Shown piece after piece: positions 44,067 through 53,926 of a stretch of 64,000 bases of DNA. The stretch's first letter is position 1; the number at the start of each line of letters is the position of its first letter. Under the pieces are notes generated by a model, which was not told the origin of the DNA, made no database searches, and was given only the letters and a program-made list of their open reading frames with translations. Source of the DNA: Lineus longissimus (taxonomy: Eukaryota > Nemertea > Pilidiophora > Heteronemertea > Lineidae); NCBI RefSeq assembly GCF_910592395.1, contig NC_088326.1, forward strand, positions 9,181,001 through 9,245,000, written 5' to 3'. The position numbers were made by a program, and so were the translations under genes.

Positions 44067-45892
44067 CTAACTTTGACAAAACGGTGTGTGACCCCCCTCC
44101 TTTCTGGCCCTTTTATCTGTGAGGAAGTCTCCCATGCGTTTAATTCTTTGCCGTTTGTTTTGCTTCTTGAACTCCGGAGACTCTTTGTAAGCCACATTGT
44201 ATGCCTTCCTATTCTGGAGCCGTCCTAAGTTCTTCATAGCATGAGACTGGGGGTTCAGCGGTACATTGAGACCCATATCAAGCTTGGTCATTGTACTCTT
44301 TGACAATGAATTGTTCACGCGGTGGATTGCAGTGTGCACCATTGGCAATGCATTTCTGGAGAAAGTAATATTCTTGGGTAGGCTGCTTGAAATGCCACGG
44401 TTTGTGGCTTCAGGTTTGTTAGTTGTAAGCCCTGTTTTCAAAGACTCCAATGCAGATTCCCCAAGGTGAACTTCTAACAAGATTTGGAGCAGCTTTCTGT
44501 CAGTTTCATTGAATGAAATGTAAGGGACTTTTTACCATAGGCCTTAAAGTATTCTGATTTCTTCCACCAAGAATTGGTGATTCCACCGCTGCACAGGTTG
44601 TATTTGTTATTTCTACATATGGAACAATCACCTGAGTAGCAATCGATCAAACATTGCACCAAGGGTACCAGTTTCTTTGACATTTTCTCCACGTCCCCAC
44701 CCACATCATTCCTGAGTAGTTCCAATGCCCTGCTGGAGCGCGACTTGACACCTAACATGAACAGTTTTTGAAATGTTTTTCGATCATCTGCTGTTCTCCC
44801 AGGAAAACAATTCTTACTGAAATCAGTCTTTAAACCAGCACGAAACATAGACTCTATTCATTTAGGCCAGGCAGTTTGAGGCTTTACATTGAACAGGGTC
44901 CCAAAAATCATATCTGTTGCATCCCTGACACCACGATAAGCAGAACTGTCCCCATCTGTGCAGACATATTCAAGATGAATGCCCTCCTTGGCAAGGTTGG
45001 CAGTGATAGTTCTGGCCAACTCATATTCAGAAAAAGGGAGTACCTCTGGAAAATTTGCAGTGCAATTCTTATGAAACTGTTTGGCTCCCTGATTTGACTC
45101 CCTAGCAGAACTCCTTGTGGTAGGCCTACTCGCCTTACTTGACTTAGAATTCGACTTTGGGGGAGCGCTCCCACAATGAATAGGTAACCCACGTGCACGG
45201 CAGTATGCACCCCTCCAACATAGCTTATTGAAAAATGCAACATCAATAACTTTCTTTGAATCAGTTAAATTTTCTGTGGCTATTTCTACAACCTGGGGTG
45301 CAGCCTGGCCAAGTTTGTCCCATGTGGTGATTTGTTGGCTGTTGTAACGACCGTCCATTGAAGCTGTGAATGCATTCACGTCATCCATACCCCTCAGTCG
45401 ATTAACCTCTCTCAAGGAACCTCTGATATTGGCCATGTCTTCCACATTGAGTTCAACAATCTTTTCCCCTACCCGGTTTGCTTGTTCCTGCAAGCTACTC
45501 AGACAGGGCGTCAGCAAACCTATTGTGTTCAGGATCTGGCTCCCCTTGAAGTTTCCTATTGATGAATCCAACAGTGCGCACTGTAAGGAAATGTTGGGTA
45601 TAGCACTTTTACCCCCTGCCTTAGCCGATGCCAACTCTGAATACAACTTATTTTTGTCAGAAATATACTTGCAATTTTTACATTTGACCCTCACGGTCAC
45701 GCATAGACCCTTTTTTACTTTTTCGTCATATTAAAACTCCCGACGAACACAACCTGTCATATTGTGTGACACAGCTACAGAGTTCATTAAGTCCATCATT
45801 TTTTCTACAGAGATTACATAGTTCTCATCGTTCATGCTACATGAAGAGTTATATGATGAGGGTTCGAAATTGATTTCTTCAATGCCAAACAT
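44067..45892 (-). pseudogene. Mutator-like transposase, copy 2, longer but broken
   Basis: From the ATG at 45892: DENYVISVEKMMDLMNSV, an in-frame TAA (45731-45733) where copy 1 has Ser, then GLCVTVRVKCKNCKYISDK, PNISLQCALLDSSIGNF, a Ser/Arg-rich linker, and YVCTDGDSSAYRGV (a catalytic-type Asp). A TGA at 44858-44860 interrupts in frame; next come FPGRTADDRKTF and CYSGDCSICRNNKYNLCSGG (Cys cluster). A frameshift near 44478 precedes NITFSRNALPMVHTAIHRVN. The set of motifs matches the Mutator-like transposase domain family of invertebrates. Two stops and one shift make it inactive. Confidence 0.7.
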
Positions 45893-46501
45893 GTTAATCA
45901 GGTATGTTGATTAATTTTCAGTTGACAGTTGATTTAATGTATCTGTGATTCTTTAGTATCTTTACATGTTTGAATGTAGTAAATAATTCCCTGTTCATGT
46001 GAATAAATAAATGAACTCTATATAAATGAACTCTATATACAACAGTTACAACAAATCAGTAGTTCAAGCTGACTTGAAATCGTACCGTCTGATCAGTCAT
46101 TTGCAGTTCAATGGGGCAAGTTCAGTTCATCTCCATAAGAATACTGTATTTTCCGGATTATCCCCCGCACTGCCCTATGACCCGCACCCCCTTTGACCAT
46201 TACCTAAAGCCACGCAAGACCCGCACCTGATTATGACCCGCACTGCTCCAAGACCCGCATTCTCCAAAAATAGTAAGCCATTCATTGATGTTGACATCCT
46301 AGAACCGCCATGTTTTTTTTAATTGTTAACCAAAGTGGATCAATTCCAGCATGGCCGTAACTTGTTTTGAAGTGAAGGGCCGTCTCAAAACTCAATATTA
46401 TGCATTGGTAGAATGGTAGAAATGTTATTAGAGTTGATCTGTTGTAACATTACTTGACCCAATATTAGCACACAAATTGTCTTAAGCATATAGTCATTGT
46501 C

Positions 46502-47829
46502 CTAAATGAGCATATCATTCGCATTCATCACTTTCGAAACCTTCGAAATCTTCATCTTCGGTATCTTCATGGAAGAGGTCCCGGAACAGTTCATCGAAGT
46601 CCGTCTTCGACATCGTATCCATGTATCCTCGGAATCGGAATCGTCTGCCGAGTCCTCAGTTGGCTGAACCTCGGGTAGGGTGGGGCACAGTTCAGACTTG
46701 CGGAAGCCGTTTTCGATCGTTTGGACACTGATGCTCTGCCACGATTTCTTTACCCACTCAGCTACCATTGCGTAAGTGGCCCGACACTGCCTCCCCGTCT
46801 TCGTAAACGTATGCTCTCCGTCGACCATCCAAGTTTCCCATTCCATGCGCAGCCGGTCTTTGAACGCCTTGTTCACGGAAATATCGAGAGGCTGCAACAA
46901 CTTGTCAGGCCGCCTGGGATGACGGCGATCTTGGATTTCATCTTCTTCAAATGCTCTTTAACGGACTCGGTCTTGTGCGCAGTCATCGAATCTAACACGA
47001 GAAGCGATGGTTGTAGATGAAAGAACCCGTTTGGTCTCTTTACGTATGCGGAGTCCAGCCAATCATGCATAACTTCTTCACTCATCCAGCCTTTTGGGTT
47101 GGCTCGGATGATAACACCAGTTGGGAAGTTCTCCTTGGGAATCGTTTTCCTCTTGAAGATGAGCATCGGAGGAAGCTTCTTGCCTGACGCCGTGCATGCG
47201 AGGATGACCGTGAAGCTGGACTTCTCGTGGCCGGTTGTCTTGATTGGTATGGTCTTCTGGCCAACTCGGTCAACTGTGCGGGTCATCGGGATATCGAACG
47301 TGAGCGGCACCTCATCCATGTTGACGACCTGGTCGAGGCTGATCTTGAAGGTCGTAATCTTATCGGTGGTATAGTCTCTGAAGGAGTCGAGCTTCTCCTG
47401 CCAGTCGTCGGGAAGCTTCTGGCACATCGTTGTTCTGGTACGGATGGAGAGTTCTTTTCTTCGCATAAGTCTAAAGCACCACGACGGCCCGCCTTGAAAT
47501 TCGTCAATCTTCATGTCTTTTGCGTAGACCTTGGCCTTTAGACGTATGGTGACTGTTGATAATCCCCTGCCGGCTGCCTGCTGCTTGTTGACCCAGGTTT
47601 CGACTCTGTCTTCCAGATTGGACCACCTTGCTTGGTTACCCCAGAACGCCTTTCTCGTCTTCTTCGTCAGCTTGAGTCGGTCTTCTTGCTTTCACCATGC
47701 CCGTACCAAGGATGCGTCAATTCCATTTTCTCTACCGGCTGCTCGATTCCCGTGTTCCTTGGCGAACTGAATGGCTTTTAGCTTGAAGGCAGCATCGTAA
47801 CTCTTGAGTCTTCTCTTCACTGGAGGCAT
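46502..47829 (-). pseudogene. Tigger/pogo transposase, full-length with one stop and one shift
   Basis: The ATG at 47829 opens MPPVKRRLKSYDAAFKLKAI, a Brinker-type helix-turn-helix; an in-frame TGA (47692-47694) sits where an Arg is expected after LVRAW. A second DNA-binding segment is followed by VVNMDEVPLTFD (first Asp), VILACTASGKKLPPM, LLVLDSMTAHKT (second Asp) and, after a 1-base shift near 46900, LQPLDISVNKAFKDRLR (third Asp). The tail is acidic. The three catalytic Asp residues and domain order match Tigger/jerky proteins. A TATA box lies 72-81 nt upstream. Confidence 0.85.
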
Positions 47830-47900
47830 ATTGATGAGTTGTTCTTGATTCGTTCTTGATGAGTGATGACTAAATTATGATGAACTGTGAAAAAGGCTCG

Positions 47901-47910
47901 GTATTTATAC
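47901..47910 (-). promoter_or_regulatory. TATA box of the Tigger transposase
   Basis: The minus strand reads GTATAAATAC, 72-81 nt before the ATG at 47829. The distance closely resembles that of the PC4-like gene. Confidence 0.6.
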
Positions 47911-48179
47911 CCGTTAATTGGATCCTGATGTTGATTTTTGGGAGGACAAAAATTTGCATAAATGAAGCTTGGCTTAATTAGTGCTTATCCAATAGAATAC
48001 GCTGGTGCTAATTAGAAGCTGGGGTGATCAATGTTACATTAGTTTTGATTGGATTAACTCTTTCCCTGAAATGCAGAGATTTTTAACTCTCTCAGAAGAA
48101 TCAGGACAACCAATCTGTACTTACCGACAGGGAGCTCCCTTTTTAAGTATCAAAGGTCCATAATAAAACACACTAAAAT

Positions 48180-48501
48180 TGTTTAATTTTATTTTCATAA
48201 TATGTACAAGGAAATAGAAAAAGAATCGGCGTTTATATTATGATGTGTACGACGACCATACCTTCACCAAGTGGAGTCTGAAAAAGACATGTCTGAAAAA
48301 TGTACAGATTATGCCCTATAACAAAACATTATGACATTATACCAGTATACCTACCACAACATCGCTTATGAGATGCCCCCAATAAGACTATTTTCCCTAG
48401 CAGAGATGTTACCGAGGTTCTGTAAAGAAACGGAGAGAAAAACGTATTTGTTTGGACGTAAATTGGGCTTTAAAATCTTAATTTATTCGAAACTTGCGGA
48501 C
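48180..48501 (-). other. Possible spliced (cDNA-derived) copy of a short transcript
   Basis: The 82 bases at 48501-48420 repeat 49417-49336 in the same orientation. In the copy at 49 kb the 82-base block is followed by a consensus splice donor (ACAG|GTGAGT); here it joins directly to other sequence (ACAG|AACCTC). On the other side, homology stops where a promoter would end. About 230 nt further on there is AAAATAAAATTAAAC, a possible polyadenylation signal. This is the pattern of a retrocopied spliced RNA. No coding frame was recognised. Confidence 0.4.
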
Positions 48502-49335
48502 CATTGATATTTACATATATACAACAAATACAAACATAGATATGCTTTAGCATAAATATCTAGCAACATGACATGGCTTTAACCTCTGGAAATGTCGTCT
48601 ATGAATCTATGAATTACAGTAAATCAAGATAACTCAGAATAAACCAGCAGAACTGGTAGGCCTAAAGCCTGATATAAAGTTTATACACACATGGATTTTT
48701 CCCAAATCTACAATATAAGTACAAAACCATGACCTAATACAACGTTATATAATTTCCGTCAAACCATAAAAGCTTCAGACATCTATATAATATTCAAACA
48801 ACCCGCTACAAGCATCATCAGAATGATGGGAATTCCCCTGTTTAACATAAAATAATAAATGTACGCTTTTACAAATATGGTGCGACCGATTTCCAAATAT
48901 GGCAACATGACCTTTTGACAAGCCCGTGACCCCGCCCGCGACCAATCAGAGCGTCGCCCAACCAAAATAGAACGGACGCACATTGCACTGTTGACATCGC
49001 GACGCACTCTGTGCGCGATACAAAATGTCAAATTACGAAATAAAACAAGCATCAAATGTATTAAAAACTATTCCTAATGGACGGTACATAATAATGCGAC
49101 TCACAGGAGCACTAAATATTAACATTTGAAGATAATAACCGATAGATATGATCAAAAACCCGGAGTTGACGAAACTACGCTCGGCCGCATCCTGACACTT
49201 TCAAGCGGACCGAGACCTGACGCTCAACAAACTCGACTATAACTCTGTACAAATACATCAAACTTATAAAAAGTACAAACATGCATGACCTACAAGTGCT
49301 GCGACATACAAAAATGATAATTTTAGGTAACTCAC

Positions 49336-49417
49336 CTGTAAAGAAACGGAGAGAAAAACGTATTTGTTTGGACGTAAATTGGGCTTTAAAATCTTAATTT
49401 ATTCGAAACTTGCGGAC
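49336..49417 (-). other. Putative first exon with splice donor
   Basis: The 82-bp block ends on the minus strand at ACAG|GTGAGTTACC, a strong donor. Upstream (49418-49440) is a GCGCATGCGC site. It contains no ATG-started frame of use and is best seen as a 5' untranslated exon. Confidence 0.45.
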
Positions 49418-49570
49418 AGCCTACCGCGCATGCGCAAGCAACAGAGCAAACCACGACGTCACCGCGCCATGCTATCCGACATTAACATAAAATTTGTGTC
49501 CCCCCAATACTTTGTCACTACCTCACAGAGACATCACAAACTATGCGATCATGGCGGAAATATTGGTTGA
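49418..49570. promoter_or_regulatory. CpG-containing, possibly bidirectional promoter
   Basis: GCGCATGCGC (49426-49435) is the palindromic NRF-1 consensus; GACGTCAC (49456-49463) is a CRE-like site; CATGGCGG words resemble YY1 sites. To the left a minus-strand exon begins near 49417. To the right an ATG at 49551 opens MAEILVENNAKTMDINPYQ and reaches a donor-like GTAACC. Such an arrangement looks like a host promoter segment lying inside the Tigger element. Assignment is by motif only. Confidence 0.4.
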
Positions 49571-49760
49571 AAACAATGCGAAAACGATGGACATAAATCC
49601 TTATCAAGTAACCAGTTTGGTCCCCTTTTTTTTCTTTGGGGTTGGGGCTTATCCCTCTCAGAATCCACGCAAGACCCGTACCTTTGTATTACCCGCACCC
49701 CCACTTTTTGGGCCTGTTTGAGGGCAAAAAGCCGCGGGTCATACGCCGGAAAATACGGTA

Positions 49761-50464
49761 ACCGGTGTCAGCAGAACGCCACGATCCTTTCTTTACCACT
49801 TCACAAAACCCAGCTAAAACACTGTCATTTATTGCTGGCACGTACCTCTGAATAATTTTGTTAATTTTTATAGAATGAATTTTATTCTTTATGATTGCAT
49901 TTGAAACTGCATGGACTCTGTCCTTTGGCACATAGCCAACTAACCTAAACTCGCCTTCAATTTCTACTTTAATGCAAAGTGCATTTTTGTCCACAGGATT
50001 GTCGATTTCACTTTCGTATCTAAGTCCTTTCCCCGATGAAATTTTAATGCCTCCTGCCGTTCCTTTGTGAAGGTTGAGCCCTTCACCATGAATCTAACTG
50101 ATCTGTATTCCTTCTCCTCCTCATCACTCAGGCTTTCCGTGTCACTAATGTCAAGGTCATTTATATTTTCTTCAATGTCCGACTTATCACTATCAGATCC
50201 TGGTGAATCTGCCACAGTTGACTACTTCACTGGAACACTTTTCCCCTTTAAAACGCAATTGCAGCCCTCCTCTAGATCTACTGTAGGCATGCCGAAAAGT
50301 GGGACGGCACTGCTGTTGTCACCTTTCACAAATGGCCCAGGAGCACTTGGCAGAATGTCAAAGTCTGCAATTAGGACAGCTTGACAACGTGCGTCATCTT
50401 CATCCTCGTCAGGATCTTGACTGGTGAACTGAAAAGAGATATGATTTGTAGAATTTTTAAACAT
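49761..50464 (-). pseudogene. HIRAN-like domain protein (copy B), split by the Tigger
   Basis: From 50464: an acidic and hydrophobic N-terminus, an in-frame TAG (50222-50224), then a very acidic stretch (DLDISDTESLSDEEEKEY) and FMVKGSTFTKERQEALKF. A frameshift near 50000 leads to DNPVDKNALCIKVEIEGEF and LVGYVPKDRVHAVSNAI, the D-x-NA and VGYVPK signature of HIRAN. The last readable words, KKGSWRSADTG, meet the Tigger end; beyond the other end (46142 downward) the frame continues YSYGDELNLPH and a stop. So the Tigger sits in the last codons of this gene. Confidence 0.6.
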
Positions 50465-51852
50465 GGTTTATGTGCTGTTTGTCATGTTAAATATAATTGT
50501 ATTCATTGCCTTAATAGTCCTACTCCTACCTATCCCAATCCGACTCTGTATCTGTTCCTCCATGCTCATGCCGTCCATGTTTTGTTAATAAAATTGTCAC
50601 TTATCTTATCTTGTCTCAACTATTCATTGACTGTACCGAGTCAAGGTACCGAGTTATTCATTTCAAATAGCAAATGTACAAAAGATTGTGCACACCCCCA
50701 TTGTATTGTACATGTATCATGTACACTGAATGTACACAGACACTTCTTGCCAGGAAAAAGCAGTCGGAATACCAGGAAACTACCAACTACCAACTTGACT
50801 TATTGGTTATATAGATTCTATGGGGCAATCCCATCATTTAAAAACAAATGCACTTGAAATAATCTCTGTACATACCACAAAATCGCAAGAACTGGTCACT
50901 TTGATCAGAGACGGCGTCCATTGTTTTCCAATACTTGGGTCACAGAAAACAGCACAATATAGCGATTTAACAAGCTATCTGGATACGAAACGTGTCCTGG
51001 TGAGACAGAAACAGTGTAGGATGGACAACATATCATCGGAAGCCTTTCGATACCTGGCATAATACAATGAACTTGCAAAATATTACTCTTTAAAAGGGCT
51101 GAATTTCCTACATGTCCTAACGATGTTGATACTCCAAGGTCCGCCATTTTTATGGCCGATGACATCGAACAAGCCGATAATATATCTGGGCGATCATGAT
51201 CACGTGACCAGTTGTCCGATCCTCCTTGTATGATCCAGATGCTTGCAGCCAAGAGGAGCCTTGCCATGTCTGGTGGAGGTGGTGGTGGCAACATGTTAAC
51301 AGTTTGTTGTGGCTAGGATGGGAGTGGATGGTAGTATGTTAATGGTTGCATGTTGTTACACTGTAATGAGCTCCTGGCTTTTTCGATGATTCCACCTGGA
51401 TTTCTCATCAGTTAGATATCTGATTGGAATAGATTTGGTTTTATAAACTTGTGAATATACCAGGATCAAGTTACCCTTTCGTCAACATATAAATCATAAA
51501 TCTGATTGACATTACTGAGCTTTTATTTCAAGTCACAGTTGCTATCATGAAAAGAGAACCCAAGTTGAAATTTCTAACCAGGCTCAGATTGGCTGCTGCT
51601 ATCCATGGCATTGTTTGTAAACAATGGGCACTTGGCTGGATGTGTCTCGTCATGCAAGCACAGGTTCATGCTGATATCTATGTTATTCCTACCTAAACTT
51701 GTATTTGCGTTCTCCAAACTGCACAATGTTATTATAAATTTGTAATATAAATTTGTCCCTTGTGTAAAACTACTGCCATTTATGTCCCATATATGGTATT
51801 CCTTTTGGGTTGGGGTAAAGATTCCGGCCAAGTTCCAAGATACACTCTGGCA
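50465..51852. other. No gene recognised
   Basis: Open frames on both strands are short and lack motifs. No repeats with definable borders. Confidence 0.35.
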
Positions 51853-52154
51853 TCACTTCGCGTTTGGTCCAAACAAGTGTTGGATCTGCTGCCATATCTT
51901 GCTGTTGTATTGTTGTTTTTTCTGCAAATAGAGGGGGTGATTCCAGGCCCCCCTATCCTGAAGCATCTTCCAGTATTTTTTATAAAGACCTTTTCTAAAC
52001 GTATTATTGCCATCCCTTGGTGACTGGCCCGCTCCCAACCATCGCTGTGGATGGGTTGTCACACAGGGTGATGAAAAACACTGCTGGCACATTTCTGCGC
52101 CAGGAACAGGAGCTATAACTGGTTGGGTTGCAGCTGCCCAAGACCCTCTTCAAT
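51853..52154 (-). pseudogene. Small Cys-motif gene, copy 2, 3' part
   Basis: The minus strand gives GAEMCQQCFSSPCVTTHPQ, WLGAGQSPRDGNN, LYKKYWKMLQDRGAWNHPLY, then ends LFGPNAK. It belongs with the 5' part at 59938-60200: the 9 bases CTCTTCAAT at 52146-52154 are duplicated at 59938-59946, on either side of a nested insertion. After removing the insertions the two parts are adjacent but one base out of frame. Confidence 0.65.
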
Positions 52155-53161
52155 GGTAGTTGATAAAGCTTGGAATCAGTGAAACCTTGGAACCAGTGAT
52201 AAACCTTGGAATCAGTCCTAAAAATGCATAAAAACATGAAATAATGCCATTCGAACCTAACGTGGTTACGAATCAACATTTGGAGCTTATTCTTACATGA
52301 TCAGATCGGAATTTTATGGTAATTTAGAAATCTGTCGCATATCCGATTCAATAGTCTATATTTTAGAACAACCCAGTTGTACCTCGCCTCCAGTGTACAG
52401 TACTGATCTCTCAAATATGGGAAGACACGCCCACCACACACCCATAATATGGACCAATAGCGCTCCGCTTATAAATACGCCACCACCACGCGGGGCCTAT
52501 TTGAACTACGGATCGGTCTGTTCATACAGGGTGATACAGAGAAAATTGGGGGCCTGTCCTGCATTATGCATGGATAAGGTTGACGACTATGTCTAGGCCT
52601 AATTGTCTATGATTGACTGATATTTTATAACAAACGATGAATAAAAGAAGCCTAGTCATGTATGTTTATTACCGAAGTTTGCGGATGAAAATTTTCTTCG
52701 CCGTGAGCGATTTCTTACATCTTCCAGTACGCATCGAGGGATGCAGAGATCTTTGTGACGTCACCAGTTCTAAGCGTTTTTTTTATTCACGTGTGTGTTT
52801 GTCCTATGATCTCGTGCATCTAGTACCGAGCATAATACTTTATCGTCTATGGAATACAAAACAATCATAAAAACTAATTTTTGCTTCCATTGAAGAGAAA
52901 TAAAATATTTTAACGACCACAGCGCATTGCCAATTGATGACGTCATCCTCCACATTAAAAATGTTGGCTTCTGAACTAACTGGCAAATTGCTATTAATAA
53001 AGTCAGCTGGGACGAGACTGTCAGTTGGGAGGGTATAAATCGTGGAAGGAACGCACCCGATTTCCCGCGCTATTTGCACAGTGATTCCATGGTTTACATT
53101 GAATATTCCAAGGTTTATCAGTGTTTCCAAGGTTTCACTAATTCCATACTTTATCAACTAC
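52155..53161. mobile_element. 1-kb TIR element with 9-bp duplication, itself interrupted
   Basis: The left end reads GGTAGTTGATAAAG then TTGGAATCAGTGAAACC; the right end is the inverse with a few differences for about 60 bp and is cut by the BEL element, so its last base is at 59937. CTCTTCAAT flanks the whole (52146-52154, 59938-59946). Subterminal CCTTGGAA words repeat. TATA-like words occur at 52470 and 53032. No transposase. The 9-bp duplication suggests a Mutator-like family, by inference. Confidence 0.8.
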
Positions 53162-53460
53162 TGTGGAAGTTTGGGGATATGATGCTATAGAACGAGGCAA
53201 AGTCTTTGGTTACCATCAGAGAACTAACTTTATTTGCTATAATACTAATCTTGCCAAACCTTGGCTTCTGAAGAAAGCATGAGTCACTTCCTGTTTCTTG
53301 GTGTGGGAAGGCCTTTAAGATAAACAGAACCCGAGTGACCATCCCTAGATTGGTGAAATGTACCAGAAACGGATGTCTTCTGTACCAGTCGCCAGGACCT
53401 AGCGTGGGCTGAATTGACACTTGATGTACTTTAGTATATTCGGGATGACAATTCCCGACA
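53162..53460 (-). repeat. 3' LTR of the BEL/Pao element
   Basis: On the minus strand it begins TGTCGGGAATTG and ends CTTCCACA. It contains no TATA box that I can point to with confidence. Confidence 0.9.
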
Positions 53461-53926
53461 TTCCCCGCGGCCAAGAAACAGTAAATGCAAGTGAAACCTA
53501 AAAAACATGCATACTAATTAAAACCCTAGAAACTTGTACCTTTAAAAGTAGACAAATCCATCAACAGATGATGTCAACTTGACATCCTTGAAGTTAAACT
53601 TGTAATGTAATCAGCCATCAGAAAGAATATTGTCTACACGACAAAGAACGTGAACTCGATATAATTATAACCATCTTACTGTAAACAATGTCACGATTGA
53701 CAATTATCCGAATCTTGGTTATTCCGAGAAATTACTAGTCGTGTGTCTAAACATCAACAACGAATGAGTATACACTTAAAGGTAATGTGATGACTTCAAA
53801 CTAAACTCAACTAAGTTCCGATATGAATGATTTCCGATCAACCTTTACTGAAAACTAAACTAAATGTCAATAACAAGTGTCTTTTATCATGCATATAGTT
53901 CACACAAAGTTTTTGAGAGAATTCTC

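Larger units (their letters stand above)
46144..49758 (-). mobile_element. 3.6-kb Tigger/pogo-type element inserted at TA
   Basis: Ends are inverted copies (C[TC]GTATTTTCCGG, then TATN(A/C)CCCGC), and TA is duplicated at 46142-46143 and 49759-49760, as expected for the Tc1/mariner/pogo group. Both ends also contain CCACGCAAGACCCG in direct orientation. The transposase occupies 46502-47829. The right half (about 47950-49650) is not transposase and holds promoter-like and exon-like sequence. The insertion splits the last codons of a HIRAN-like gene. Confidence 0.8.

Noticed and set aside
52840-53157. Minus-strand frame of 105 codons in the 1-kb TIR element
   Set aside because: No motif, and it begins inside the terminal repeat; probably chance.
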